A stretch of DNA of 64,000 nucleotides, from assembly GCF_022341425.1 (NCBI RefSeq), contig NZ_JABFUC010000018.1, forward strand, positions 1 to 64,000. Direction: 5' to 3'. Positions 29,552-38,230 of the stretch are shown one piece after another. The translations under genes were made by a program, and so were the position numbers. Positions within the stretch are counted from its first letter, which is position 1. Every line of letters begins with the position of its first letter. Source of the DNA: Billgrantia campisalis (lineage in GTDB: Bacteria; Pseudomonadota; Gammaproteobacteria; Pseudomonadales; Halomonadaceae). The notes below the pieces were generated by a model. It searched no databases. It had not been told where the DNA came from and saw only the letters and a list, made by a program, of their open reading frames with translations.

Positions 29552-29579
29552 GCCGCCCCGGTGCGGACACCGGGGCGGC
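29552..29579 (-). terminator. Hairpin between dctP and dctQM
   Basis: GCCGCCCCGGTG and CACCGGGGCGGC form a perfect 12-bp stem around CGGA. There is no T-run. Such intercistronic hairpins in TRAP operons probably stabilise or partly terminate the dctP message, so that more binding protein than permease is made (inference). Confidence 0.6.
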
Positions 29580-29589
29580 AGGGGGTGCC

Positions 29590-30699
29590 TTACAGGCAGG
29601 CTTCGATCTCTTCCAGGGACGGCAGGTTGTCCATGGTGCGGCTCATGTTGAAGGGGGCGGAGATATCGCGCCAGTTGCCGTAGTGATCCATATAGCTCAG
29701 CATGGAATGGAGCACCTTGGCATACATGGGATCCTCGCAGGCGCCGCGGAGGTAGACCTCATTGGTGATTTCCTGAATTCGGGCCAACTCATCCTCGCTC
29801 AGCTGAGAAATTTCCACACCGGCGTCCTGGAAATTCAGAGTGCCTTCTGTGGCGCTCTGTTCGAAGTGGGAGATCGACCAGGCCAGGTTGGCCTGGGCCG
29901 CCAGCTTGAGTTTTTCTTGGGTTTCCTCGGAGAGGGCGTCCCAGGCATCCTTGTTGATCATTACGCCCAATACGGTGGCTGACTGATGCCAGCCGGGAGT
30001 CGACCAGTAGTCGGCCACCTCGGAAAAACCCGCTTGGAAATCGACACCAGGAGAAGAAAACTCGGCGCCATCGACCACGCCTCGCTCGATGGCCTGGTAG
30101 ATCTCACCTCCGGCCAGGGTAACTTGAGAGCCACCGAGCTGCTCGAGGATACGGCCCTGGTCGCGGCCGCCCAAACGTAGGCGTTTGCCTTCAAAGTCGG
30201 CCAGAGTCTCGATCTTAGTTCGTCCGAGGAATCCCGTCTCATTATTGAGAATAGCGTAGGGAAGATACTGGATATTGAACTGGTTGTAGACCTCCTGGTA
30301 GAGCTCGAAACCGCCCCAGTGCTGGATCCAGTTCAGGTAGTCGACGGCATTGAAAAGGCTCGCCGTAGTGCCCAGCAGAGCGAATGCAGGTGAGCGACCT
30401 GCCCAGTAAACGCCGGTTTCACCGGCGGCATCGATGCTGCCGGTCTCAGTGGCGTCGAACACCTCGCCTCCCGGCATCAGGGTGCCGCCGGCACGGAATT
30501 CGATCTCGATCTCATCGCCGGCGATGCGATGAACGGTGTCGACCCAGCGGCGGTCTGCTTCGATCAGCGCCAGGCTGTCTGGCCAGGTGGTGGTCATGGT
30601 CCAGCGCGCCTTGTCGGCAACGGCTTGGGTCGAAAGTGTACTGATTGCCACGGCAGTAGCGAGTGAACAGGTGGTCAGCAGGTGACGAGAGTATTTCAT
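29590..30699 (-). CDS. dctP: TRAP transporter periplasmic substrate-binding protein (DctP family)
   Basis: The 369-residue protein has a signal peptide (residues 1-28, cleavage after AVA) and the DctP fold, including GGEIYQAIERGVVDGAEFSSPG and RLGGRDQGRILEQLGG with the carboxylate-binding Arg. The sequence TTWPDSLALIEADRRWVDTV resembles TakP-like members that bind alpha-keto or hydroxy acids. The substrate here is unknown. The neighbouring ligase, thiolase and dehydrogenase suggest it is activated to a CoA ester. A TACGTAGTACTACGTA palindrome lies 112 bases upstream. Confidence 0.9.
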   Translation of the reverse strand: MKYSRHLLTTCSLATAVAISTLSTQAVADKARWTMTTTWPDSLALIEADRRWVDTVHRIAGDEIEIEFRAGGTLMPGGEVFDATETGSIDAAGETGVYWAGRSPAFALLGTTASLFNAVDYLNWIQHWGGFELYQEVYNQFNIQYLPYAILNNETGFLGRTKIETLADFEGKRLRLGGRDQGRILEQLGGSQVTLAGGEIYQAIERGVVDGAEFSSPGVDFQAGFSEVADYWSTPGWHQSATVLGVMINKDAWDALSEETQEKLKLAAQANLAWSISHFEQSATEGTLNFQDAGVEISQLSEDELARIQEITNEVYLRGACEDPMYAKVLHSMLSYMDHYGNWRDISAPFNMSRTMDNLPSLEEIEACL

Positions 30700-30805
30700 G
30701 ACGTGATCCTTGTAATTGTTGGGTCGGTTATTGGCGATACTCTCCAGCCGTTATCGGTCGGAATATTCTCGCCTGACAGTCATCCTAGGTGGCCGTGCTC
30801 CGTGT

Positions 30806-30838
30806 CGATATACGTAGTACTACGTAGTGAGTTACGTA
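30806..30838. promoter_or_regulatory. Palindrome TACGTAGTACTACGTA plus half site, upstream of dctP
   Basis: A perfect 16-bp palindrome (30811-30826) is followed six bases later by another TACGTA (30833-30838). The same 19 bases (30806-30824) recur at 35107-35125 upstream of the acyl-CoA synthetase gene. Two promoter-proximal copies bracket the PAS-LuxR gene, so this is the probable binding site of that regulator (inference). Confidence 0.75.
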
Positions 30839-30870
30839 GATGGTCATGCCCTCTTTCTTTGGGGTAGGCA

Positions 30871-31437
30871 TCATGAGAGCTGGATGATGCGCGATACCAT
30901 CTCCGCGGTATTGCGACAGTCGAGCTTTTTCATAATACGCGCGCGGTGGGTTTCCACGGTGCGATGGGAAATTCCCAGCTCCCGAGCAATCTCCTTGCAG
31001 GTCAAGCCATTGGCGATGAAGCCGGAGATTTCCCGCTCACGCATGGATAGCTGGTTTTTCCGCTGGGGGCGTATGTCGATCTTAATGAAGGTCCACACTG
31101 CCAGGTCGAAGGGTGCTTCCGGTGTTAGAGTGCGTCCCTTGGTCTTGGCCCAGAAGACCTCGCCAGTGCGGGTCTGCATGAAGCGCTCGTCGGCATAGTT
31201 TGGCGCCTTGAGCATCTCCTTATAGCCACGGTCGCCGATCGTCTTGAAATCCGCGAAGCTGGGGTAGAGTTTCAGCATCAGCTGTCCGAGCAGCTCGCTG
31301 CGTGAATACTCGAAGAGCTCACAGAAGGCGTGGTTGCACTCCAGGATGCGGCGCTTCTGGGTGACCACGATGGCGCTGGCCGAATGCTCGAAGGCCAGCG
31401 CCATCAGCTCACGCCCCATAGGCTGAGAGGTCGTCAT
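30871..31437 (-). CDS. PAS-LuxR family transcriptional regulator
   Basis: The 188-residue protein joins a PAS sensor domain (about 12-125) to a LuxR/GerE helix-turn-helix (about 128-188, SMREREISGFIANGLTCKEIA, split over helices). There is no receiver domain, so the signal is probably a ligand or redox state sensed by PAS. It sits between the SDR gene (16 bases) and dctP, within the operon it likely controls through the TACGTAGTACTACGTA sites. Confidence 0.88.
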   Translation of the reverse strand: MTTSQPMGRELMALAFEHSASAIVVTQKRRILECNHAFCELFEYSRSELLGQLMLKLYPSFADFKTIGDRGYKEMLKAPNYADERFMQTRTGEVFWAKTKGRTLTPEAPFDLAVWTFIKIDIRPQRKNQLSMREREISGFIANGLTCKEIARELGISHRTVETHRARIMKKLDCRNTAEMVSRIIQLS

Positions 31438-31453
31438 CGGGTGTCGCCCCTCC

Positions 31454-32248
31454 CTAGACGCAGGTCCAGCCGCCGTCGATGGGCATGGCGGTGCCAGTGA
31501 TATGGCGGGCCGACTCCCCGCCTAGGTACAGCGCGAGCTCGGCCACGTGGGCCGGTGGAATCAGGCCGCCGTCCGGCTGCTTCTCCGAGACCAGGTGACG
31601 AATGGCGTCCTCTCGGCTGCCACCGATCTGCTGCTGGCGCGCCTCGATCTGGGGCGCGATGATCGGGGTATCGGTCCAGCCCGGGCAGATGGCGTTCACC
31701 GCGATTCCTTGGCCGGCAGTCTCCAGCGCCACCTCGCGGGTGAAGCCGACCACGCCATGCTTGGCGGCCACATAGGCCGATTTATCCACCGAGGCCACCA
31801 GGCCGTGCACCGAGGCAATGTTGATGATGCGTCCCCAGCCCTTGCGGCGCATGTCGACCAGCGCCTGCTTGGTGCAGTGGTACACGGCCACTAGGTTGAT
31901 GGCGACGATCGATTCCCAGAGATCGTCGGGGAAGTCGGCAATGGGGGAGGTCTTCTGGATGGCGGCGTTGTTGACCAGGATGTCGACGTCGCGCCCCTCC
32001 TCGCGGAGGCGGGAAAACATGGCATGGATCTCCTGACGGCTGCCTAGGTCGGCCTGCTGGTAGCTAACCTCGCGGGCCCCGACTGAGAGCAGTCGGTCTC
32101 TTAGGCTGGCAATCGCCTCATCGGTAGGCTCCACTCGATCATGGGCGATAACAGCGGCACCCTGCTGGGCGTAGGCCAGGCAGATGGCGGATCCGATGCC
32201 GCCCAGGGCACCGGTGACTAGCACGCTCTTGCCGTTTAAGTGTGACAT
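31454..32248 (-). CDS. Short-chain dehydrogenase, 3-hydroxybutyrate dehydrogenase-like
   Basis: This 264-residue SDR shows the cofactor motif TGALGGIGSA, NNAA, the catalytic Ser of the SVHG segment and Y-x3-K (SAYVAAKHG), and the C-terminal IDGGWTCV. It resembles NAD-dependent 3-hydroxybutyrate dehydrogenases and related 3-hydroxyacyl dehydrogenases. In this cluster it would oxidise a hydroxy intermediate formed from the TRAP substrate (inference). ATG 32248 has GGAGATG upstream. It follows the thiolase by 83 bases. Confidence 0.82.
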   Translation of the reverse strand: MSHLNGKSVLVTGALGGIGSAICLAYAQQGAAVIAHDRVEPTDEAIASLRDRLLSVGAREVSYQQADLGSRQEIHAMFSRLREEGRDVDILVNNAAIQKTSPIADFPDDLWESIVAINLVAVYHCTKQALVDMRRKGWGRIINIASVHGLVASVDKSAYVAAKHGVVGFTREVALETAGQGIAVNAICPGWTDTPIIAPQIEARQQQIGGSREDAIRHLVSEKQPDGGLIPPAHVAELALYLGGESARHITGTAMPIDGGWTCV

Positions 32249-32331
32249 TGGTGCATCTCCTAGATTGTTATTGGAATGGCTGTTGTAAGTGCTCTTGCTA
32301 CACGCCGGGAAAGCGGGAGTCGGCGGTGATG

Positions 32332-33498
32332 TCAGTCGATGACACGCTCCAGGATGCTGGCGTAGTTGGCCACGCCCATGCCGCCCATGTTGAAGACGGC
32401 GGCCAGACGAGCGTCCGGGATCTGCACGCCGGTCGCCTCGCCGAGCAGCTGCCGGGCCGCCAGCACGTGCATGGAGACCCCGGTGGCGCCGACCGGGTGG
32501 CCCTTGGACTTGAGCCCGCCGGAGGGATTGATTGGCAGCCTGCCATCGGGCATGACCCATCCTTCGTTAATCGCCCTGGCCCCCTGGCCGGACGGGGTAA
32601 GCCCCATGGCCTCGTAGATCATCAGCTCGGCGATGGTGAAGCAGTCGTGCACCTCGGCCAGCGACAGGTCGTCGAGGGAGAGGTCGGCACTGGCGAGCAC
32701 CTGCTGCCAAGCCCGGCCGGCGCCCTCCAGGCGGGTAAGGTCGCGTCGAGCCAGTGGCATGAAGTCGGTGACCTGGGCCTTGGCGCGGAAGCGAACCTGG
32801 CGGGGGCCGGCAGGTGCCGCGTCGGGATGGGTCAGCACCATGGCGGCCGCGCCGTCGGAGACCGGCGAGCAGTCGGTGCGCTTCAGCGGCGCGGCCACGA
32901 CCGGATTCTTGTCCGAGACCTCGCGGCAGAAGTCGACTCCGAGATCCTTGCGTAGCTGAGCCAGCGGGTTGTGGGTACCGTTGGCATGGTTCTTGGCCGC
33001 GATACGCGCCAGGGCCTCGGCGTGATCCCCGTAGCGCTCGAAGTAAGCGCGGGCGACCTCGGCAAAGATTCCGGCGAAGCCGGCCTCCACACCCTGTGAC
33101 TCGGGCCGGTAGCTGGCGCCCAGCAGGCCCTCGGCGATGGCGGCGGGGCTGGCCTCGGTCATCTTCTCCGCACCGATGACCAGGACCCGCTTCGCCAGGC
33201 CGCCCTCGATCAGGTTGATCCCCTGGTAGAGCGCCGCAGAGCCGCTGGCACAGGCGTTCTCGCAGCGCGTGGCGGGCTTGAAACGCAGGTCGGGGTCGGC
33301 CTGAAGCGCCAGGGAGGCGGGAAACTCCTGGGCGCACATGCCGCTGTTGAACTGGCCGACATAGATGGCGTCGATGTCGCGGGCCTCAACGCCAGCGTCG
33401 GCCAGGGCCGCACTGGCCGCGTCGGCAATCAGCGTCTCGAGGCTCGCCTCGAGCTTGCCGAACTGGCTGTGGGATACACCGATGATGCGGGTTTTCAT
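32332..33498 (-). CDS. Thiolase, SCP2/acetyl-CoA acetyltransferase-like
   Basis: The 388-residue thiolase has the nucleophilic Cys in ENACASGSAAL (about residue 88) and the catalytic GHPVGATG. The usual second Cys near the C-terminus (CxGGG) is replaced by FNMGGMG, as in SCP2-type thiolases that cleave branched or unusual 3-ketoacyl-CoA. Its substrate is unknown. AGGAGGAG precedes ATG 33498, and the acyl-CoA synthetase stop overlaps this start (ATGA). Confidence 0.85.
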   Translation of the reverse strand: MKTRIIGVSHSQFGKLEASLETLIADAASAALADAGVEARDIDAIYVGQFNSGMCAQEFPASLALQADPDLRFKPATRCENACASGSAALYQGINLIEGGLAKRVLVIGAEKMTEASPAAIAEGLLGASYRPESQGVEAGFAGIFAEVARAYFERYGDHAEALARIAAKNHANGTHNPLAQLRKDLGVDFCREVSDKNPVVAAPLKRTDCSPVSDGAAAMVLTHPDAAPAGPRQVRFRAKAQVTDFMPLARRDLTRLEGAGRAWQQVLASADLSLDDLSLAEVHDCFTIAELMIYEAMGLTPSGQGARAINEGWVMPDGRLPINPSGGLKSKGHPVGATGVSMHVLAARQLLGEATGVQIPDARLAAVFNMGGMGVANYASILERVID

Positions 33499-35027
33499 GG
33501 AGCACTCTCCTCCTGTTGGCGGGCGAGACGCTGCCTCAGCGCCGTCTTGACGATCTTGCCGTAGGCATTCTTGGGCAGGGCTTCGAGGACCTCGTAGCGC
33601 CTGGGCCGCTTGAAGCGAGCCATCCGTTCCAGGCAGTGCTGGTCCAGTTCGGCCGGATCGAGCGGGCGATGGAGCGAGACGAAGGCGACCACCTCCTCGC
33701 CCCACTCGGGATGCGGGGCTCCTATCACCGAGACCTCGTGGACGGCCGGATGCTGCAGTAGCACCTCCTCGACCTCGCGCGGGTAGATATTGGTGCCGCC
33801 GCTGATGATCACATCCTTGACACGATCGGTCAGGAAAAGAGTGCCGTCGGCCGCCATGCGTCCGATGTCGCCGGTACGTAGCCAGCCGCCGCGCAGGGCC
33901 TCGCTTGTGGCCTCGTGATTGTTCCAGTAACCCAGCATCACGCTATCCCCGCGTACGCAGATCTCACCTTCCTGGCCGTCTGGCAGCGGGTTTCCCTCGC
34001 TATCCTGGATCGCTACTTCTACTTGGGGGTGGGGGCGTCCTACCGGTACCAAGGCCTGGCGATCAGCGGATACCTCGCCGGGCTCGGCATAGGGCGCGTG
34101 CGCTTCCCGACTCATCACCGAGATGGTCATGGGGCTCTCGCCCTGGCCATAGATCTGCACCAGTCGCGAACCGAAGGTCGTCAGGGCGTCACGCAGGTCG
34201 CGTTCGTACATAGGGCCACCGCCATAGACGATGGCCTGAAGGTGGTCGATGTTCAGCTCGGCTTGGCTGGCATCGAGATGGTCGACGAGCCGCCGGATCA
34301 TGGTCGGCGCCAGGAACATGGCAAGCCCGCGGTGCTGGTTGACCAGCTCAATGAACTCGGCCTCGTCGAAGCCGGCGCTGGCCGGCACCAGGCTGGCACA
34401 GCCCCGCATCAGGTAGGGAATCAGGTAGATGCCGGAGCCGTGGGACAAAGGCGCGAAGTGCGCCAGCACCTGATCATTCTCGACATGGTCGACGTTGGTC
34501 AGGTAGCAGTTGGCCATGCAGGCGAGGTTGCCATGGGACAGCGTGGCGCCCTTTGGTTGGCCCGTGGTGCCGCTGGTATAGAAGATCCAGGCCGCATCGT
34601 ACGAAGCCCTGGTCAGCGGTGCGCTGAGGGGCTGTCCCTCGGGTGCGAAATCGGGGGATTCGAGCAGCAGGAGGCGTGCAGGACTGGCAAGCGTGGTATC
34701 CGGTGTGCGGTCGCTGATCAGTAGCCGGCTGCCGCTGTCCTCTAGGATATAGTCGACTTCACGCCAGTGCAGCTTGGCATTGATTGGCACCACGACCAGC
34801 CCGGCGTACCAGGTCGCGATCAGTGCATCCAGGTAGGCGGGGCGATTCTTCATGTAGATAGCCACGCGCTCGCCCGGCGCGAGCCCCTGCCGGGTGAAGT
34901 GGCCCGCGAGGGCCTTCACGCGCTGTTGTAGCTCGGCATAGGTGGAGTGCAGCGCCGGGCCGTGATAGAGCGCGGGGCGCTCCGGCCCTATCCGCGTGCT
35001 GTGGTCGAGATAGTGGGCGATATTCAA
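33495..35027 (-). CDS. Acyl-CoA synthetase, AMP-forming (class unknown substrate)
   Basis: The 510-residue ANL enzyme shows FYTSGTTGQPKGATLSHGN, the QIYGQGESP adenylate motif, RTGD, DRVKDVIISGG and the C-terminal KNAYGKIVK lysine. It should activate a carboxylic acid taken up by the TRAP system. It is distinct from the FadD at the left end and closer in length to medium-chain or aromatic acid ligases. The first gene of the operon acs-thiolase-SDR-luxR-TRAP, it has a TACGTAGTACTACGGA palindrome 85 bases upstream. Confidence 0.88.
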   Translation of the reverse strand: MNIAHYLDHSTRIGPERPALYHGPALHSTYAELQQRVKALAGHFTRQGLAPGERVAIYMKNRPAYLDALIATWYAGLVVVPINAKLHWREVDYILEDSGSRLLISDRTPDTTLASPARLLLLESPDFAPEGQPLSAPLTRASYDAAWIFYTSGTTGQPKGATLSHGNLACMANCYLTNVDHVENDQVLAHFAPLSHGSGIYLIPYLMRGCASLVPASAGFDEAEFIELVNQHRGLAMFLAPTMIRRLVDHLDASQAELNIDHLQAIVYGGGPMYERDLRDALTTFGSRLVQIYGQGESPMTISVMSREAHAPYAEPGEVSADRQALVPVGRPHPQVEVAIQDSEGNPLPDGQEGEICVRGDSVMLGYWNNHEATSEALRGGWLRTGDIGRMAADGTLFLTDRVKDVIISGGTNIYPREVEEVLLQHPAVHEVSVIGAPHPEWGEEVVAFVSLHRPLDPAELDQHCLERMARFKRPRRYEVLEALPKNAYGKIVKTALRQRLARQQEESAP

Positions 35028-35106
35028 GGGATATCTCCGCCTGTCTTGTCGTTGTGATGAAGGCCGTTGCCGCTTATCGCCAAGACTAGTGGGCTCCCCT
35101 ACGGAT

Positions 35107-35127
35107 CGATATACGTAGTACTACGGA
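35107..35127. promoter_or_regulatory. Second copy of the TACGTAGTACTACG palindrome, upstream of the acyl-CoA synthetase
   Basis: Nineteen bases (35107-35125) are identical to 30806-30824 upstream of dctP, and the flanking bases are also similar; the palindrome has one mismatch here. It lies 80-100 bases before the synthetase ATG. The two sites share orientation relative to the genes, as expected for a common activator site. Confidence 0.75.
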
Positions 35128-35196
35128 TGCGGATCGGTATTAGGTCTTGTCTGTTAGGCGGCGATCAATGTGGTCAGGTGTCGCCAGTTACCATCC

Positions 35197-35288
35197 AACC
35201 CGGTCGCACCGGACCGGGTTGCTGAGGGGGAAGAAGGCCAGGGGGCGGGGGGGGGCGTCGTGATGACCTCGCCCGAAGGAGCGAGGTC
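35197..35288 (-). terminator. Two hairpins between the isocitrate dehydrogenase and acyl-CoA synthetase operons
   Basis: AACCCGGTC/GACCGGGTT (35197-35205 with 35212-35220) and GACCTCGC/GCGAGGTC (35265-35272 with 35281-35288) are perfect stems. The second lies 19 bases past the end of the isocitrate dehydrogenase gene. Neither has a good T-run, so termination is probable but not certain. Confidence 0.5.
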
Positions 35289-35306
35289 GTTTCGCTCGGC
35301 TCTGGC

Positions 35307-37040
35307 CTACAGTCGGCTGGCCACGGCGTCGAGGAAGCCATTCATGTCGACCAGGGTCTCGCTCGCCGGGTTGTTGGTCTTGCCCTTGAGGTCGCCGGTA
35401 ATGATGCCGGCGCCCACGGTGTCGATCAGCGCGGCCTTGAGGCGATGGGCGTAGTCGATCAGGGCGTCGTTGTCCTCGCGCTCGCCCAGGGTCTCCAGGG
35501 CGTTGGCCACGGCGAACAGCAGGGCGGAGGAGTTGAAGTGCGCCTGCTTGCCGTTGGTTTCCTGATAGGTCAGATAGAGATCGTGAGCGGTGCCATGGGG
35601 CGCCTCGAAGAGCATGGTGCCCTCCTTGCTCTCGATGATCGAGCTGGCGGTGGCGAGGCTTCCGCCGAGCGCGGCGGAGATGTCCGAGAAGATGTCGCCG
35701 TCGAGGTTCTGCGCCGGGTAGAGGGCGTTGCGGGGCGGGTCGGTGATCATCTTGATCAGCTGGCTGGAGGGCCGCATGATCATGAACGACGGTGGGGGGG
35801 TGCCGGTCTCGGCCAGCTCCCGGCGCACGTCGGTGATCGCCGTGCTGAACACCTCGTCGTACTCCATGTACTCGCGCTTGAGGCCGAAGTAGACCTCCTT
35901 GTCCTTGCGCGAGGCGTCGCGAAATACCTGTAGCACCCAGTCCTTGATCGCCGCCTGGTCGTTGGACATCAGCAGGATGGCGTCGCCTTTCTTGACCCTT
36001 CGCGCGTGCTTTTCCTCGCCGTCGACGATCACCTTGAGGATGCCGTCTTCACTGGCGGGCGCGTTGAAGCTGCCGTATTGGTCGCCGCCGCCGGCGCTCA
36101 TGCGCGAGATGGAGACCTGGGCCTTGCGGTCGGGAATGCCGTAGAGCTTGAGCTGTTCCACCAGCTTGTAGAGCTTGCGGCCGGTGGTGTTGTCGGGCAC
36201 CCCCCAGAGGGCGCGTTCGGGCGGGTTGGCGACCAGACGCGCGGCCTGGGCGTCGATCAGCTCATAGAAGTACTTGAGCCCCAGCGCCTCCACCTGCTCG
36301 CGGTAGTGGGTGTCGTAGACGCCCTCGATGGCGGCCCGCATCACGCCGTCATAGCCGGCGATCACGGTGTCCTTGAGGCCCAGGTAGATATCGCGCTTCT
36401 CGCCGATGGCACGCTGGAAGAAGCGGTGGGCCCAGGCTTTCACGTCCTCCACGTCGTTGGTGGCCAGCAGCCAGGGGTCGCCCTTGTTGACCTCGCGGCG
36501 GTGCAGTTCCACCGGGTCGCCGCTTTCGCCCACGAACATCAGCTTGACCACGCCGGTGGCGCGGGAGAGCTCGTTGAAGCTGTCCTTGATGCCGCCGGTG
36601 TCCATGGTGTCCACCTCGATATCGCGGCCGATCCACTCGGGACGCGAGACCTTGAGGTTGCGAAACTCGATATCCTCGCGGGTGATATTGCCGCCGATGC
36701 CCTTGCGGATGGCACCGTTGGGGGACTTGGTGGCCAGCGGGTGCAGGCGGGTGCTGTCGATCTCGGGGTGCTTGGCCAGCAGCTCGCCGAGCTGGGTGCG
36801 GTTGACTGTCATGCCGGCATTCTTGATGCCCACGCCATGCTGCTTGAGCGCTTCGATGGCGTCGATCACCACCTGACCGTTGGTCACCAGGCGGTTCTCG
36901 GCCGACAGGTCGATCTCGACCAGCGCCACGTCGAGCCGTGAGGTCACGAAGGTCTCGAGGATTCTATCGAAGGCTACCTGAGCCATTTCGTCGCCATGCA
37001 GGACGACAAGGGGGGCATCGACTTTGATCTTGTTGCTCAT
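35307..37040 (-). CDS. Isocitrate/isopropylmalate dehydrogenase-family protein with internal duplication
   Basis: The 577-residue protein resembles type II (eukaryote-like, NADP) isocitrate dehydrogenase: LHGDEM start, SPNGAIRKGIGG, YLGLKDTVIAGYDG, LDGDIFSDISAALGGSL and the cofactor-side EAPHGTAHD. Type II enzymes have about 410 residues. Here about 165 extra residues sit in the middle and look like a second copy of the preceding segment: 161-284 and 332-450 share KGD..LL..ND, K.W, F..A, GLK, YD.V and PP..AL. The active-site pieces are thus split between the copies. ATG 37040 follows AAGGAA. Isocitrate oxidation is likely; cofactor use and the role of the insert are unknown. Confidence 0.8.
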   Translation of the reverse strand: MSNKIKVDAPLVVLHGDEMAQVAFDRILETFVTSRLDVALVEIDLSAENRLVTNGQVVIDAIEALKQHGVGIKNAGMTVNRTQLGELLAKHPEIDSTRLHPLATKSPNGAIRKGIGGNITREDIEFRNLKVSRPEWIGRDIEVDTMDTGGIKDSFNELSRATGVVKLMFVGESGDPVELHRREVNKGDPWLLATNDVEDVKAWAHRFFQRAIGEKRDIYLGLKDTVIAGYDGVMRAAIEGVYDTHYREQVEALGLKYFYELIDAQAARLVANPPERALWGVPDNTTGRKLYKLVEQLKLYGIPDRKAQVSISRMSAGGGDQYGSFNAPASEDGILKVIVDGEEKHARRVKKGDAILLMSNDQAAIKDWVLQVFRDASRKDKEVYFGLKREYMEYDEVFSTAITDVRRELAETGTPPPSFMIMRPSSQLIKMITDPPRNALYPAQNLDGDIFSDISAALGGSLATASSIIESKEGTMLFEAPHGTAHDLYLTYQETNGKQAHFNSSALLFAVANALETLGEREDNDALIDYAHRLKAALIDTVGAGIITGDLKGKTNNPASETLVDMNGFLDAVASRL

Positions 37041-37321
37041 CACTTTTTCCTTGTTGAGCCGATGAAAGGGAGCGAAGTGGGAGTGCTCACAGGGTACGCC
37101 TGCCGTTTATCCTTCGCCAGGCGGCCAAAGGCGTACCTCTTGCGTGGACTTCTTGCATGGACTTGGCGCCGGCAAGGGGAGGCGGGTGCCCGCACGGCGT
37201 GGGGGATAAGCCCAGGCTCATGTATGCTTGGCGCTGCCCTCCCGCACGGCTTCGATCGGCAGGCGCCGCGGGATGTCGAGCCGGAGCGCTATTCCGTCGA
37301 GCCTAAGAAGGAGAGCATCGA

Positions 37322-37714
37322 ATGAGCGTTGGGTTTTCCAGCCTGCTGCTGGTGGCGGTGGGCGGTGCGCTGGGTGGCATGGGGCGCCTGGCGGTGACCA
37401 ATCTCGTCACCCGGCGACTCGGCGCCACCTTCCCCTGGGGGACCCTGGTGGTCAACCTGAGCGGGGCGCTGGTGGCGGGCTGGGTCGCGGGGCGGCTGGG
37501 GGTGCCGACGAGCCTCGAGCTCTCCGCGGCCTGGCTGGGGTTGGCAGTGGGCGTGCTCGGCGGCTACACCACCGTCTCCTCCTTCAGCCTGCAGACCCTC
37601 TCCCTCTGGCAGAGCGGCTATCCGCGGCGGGCCGTGGGCAACGTGCTGGCCACCTGCCTGATCGGTCTATTGCTGGCCGCCCTGGGCTGGTGGCTGGCAG
37701 GGGGCGCCCAATGA
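37322..37714 (+). CDS. crcB: CrcB/Fluc fluoride channel subunit 1
   Basis: The 130-residue protein has four helices and Fluc motifs: GGALGGMGRL, FPWGTLVVNLSG and GGYTTVSSFSLQTL with the fluoride-lining Thr/Ser/Phe. Fluc channels export fluoride passively as dimers. AAGGAG precedes the ATG. Its stop overlaps the start of a second crcB (ATGA), so a heterodimeric channel is likely. No fluoride riboswitch sequence was found upstream. Confidence 0.92.
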   Translation: MSVGFSSLLLVAVGGALGGMGRLAVTNLVTRRLGATFPWGTLVVNLSGALVAGWVAGRLGVPTSLELSAAWLGLAVGVLGGYTTVSSFSLQTLSLWQSGYPRRAVGNVLATCLIGLLLAALGWWLAGGAQ

Positions 37715-38106
37715 ATCGCTGGTATCCCTACGCCGCCGTCGGGCTGGGCAGCGCCCTCGGCAGCACCCTGCGCTACCTGGTCTCGGCGGGGTCGCTTGCT
37801 GCTCTCGGCCCCCTCTTTCCCTGGGGGACCCTGCTGGTCAATGTCGTCGGCTCCTGGCTGATCGCCTGGCTGGCCACGCGGGGGGCGCGCTACACCCGTG
37901 GTCGCGTGGCGCGCTGGCAGCCCTTCCTGGTCGCGGGCTTCTGCGGTGGTTTCACCACCTTCTCGCTGTTCGGCCTGGAAACGCTGCACCTGGTCACGGT
38001 GGGCCGCCCGGGCCTGGCGCTGCTCTATGTGGTGGTCAGCCTTCCGCTGTGGCTGGGCGCCGCGCTGCTCGGGCAGCGTATGGCCAGGATGGGTGCCGCT
38101 GCCTGA
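37711..38106 (+). CDS. crcB: CrcB/Fluc fluoride channel subunit 2
   Basis: The 131-residue partner shows GSALGSTLRYL, FPWGTLLVNVVGSW and GGFTTFSLFGLETL. Tandem crcB genes usually encode the two halves of an antiparallel heterodimer, found mainly in Gram-positives and some gammaproteobacteria. It is coupled to the first gene by a 4-bp overlap and followed by a terminator hairpin. Confidence 0.92.
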   Translation: MNRWYPYAAVGLGSALGSTLRYLVSAGSLAALGPLFPWGTLLVNVVGSWLIAWLATRGARYTRGRVARWQPFLVAGFCGGFTTFSLFGLETLHLVTVGRPGLALLYVVVSLPLWLGAALLGQRMARMGAAA

Positions 38107-38121
38107 TCACGGCGAGCCCGA

Positions 38122-38143
38122 GGCCGGATGCCCTAATCCGGCC
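38122..38143 (+). terminator. Hairpin after the crcB pair
   Basis: GGCCGGAT and ATCCGGCC form a perfect 8-bp stem with loop GCCCTA, 15 bases after the crcB stop. It lacks a clear T-run, so efficiency is uncertain. Confidence 0.6.
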
Positions 38144-38230
38144 ACTGCCTGAGCCCATCACGGCGCTGGCGTTCGCGGTCAACGGGGCGCCTGCCTATAC
38201 TGACGGCGCGTCCCGGCCAGGAGTAGGCCC

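Noticed and set aside
37041..37321. Fluoride riboswitch upstream of the crcB pair
   Set aside because: The conserved crcB-motif sequences were not found in the gap before the first crcB; only an ordinary AAGGAG site is seen.
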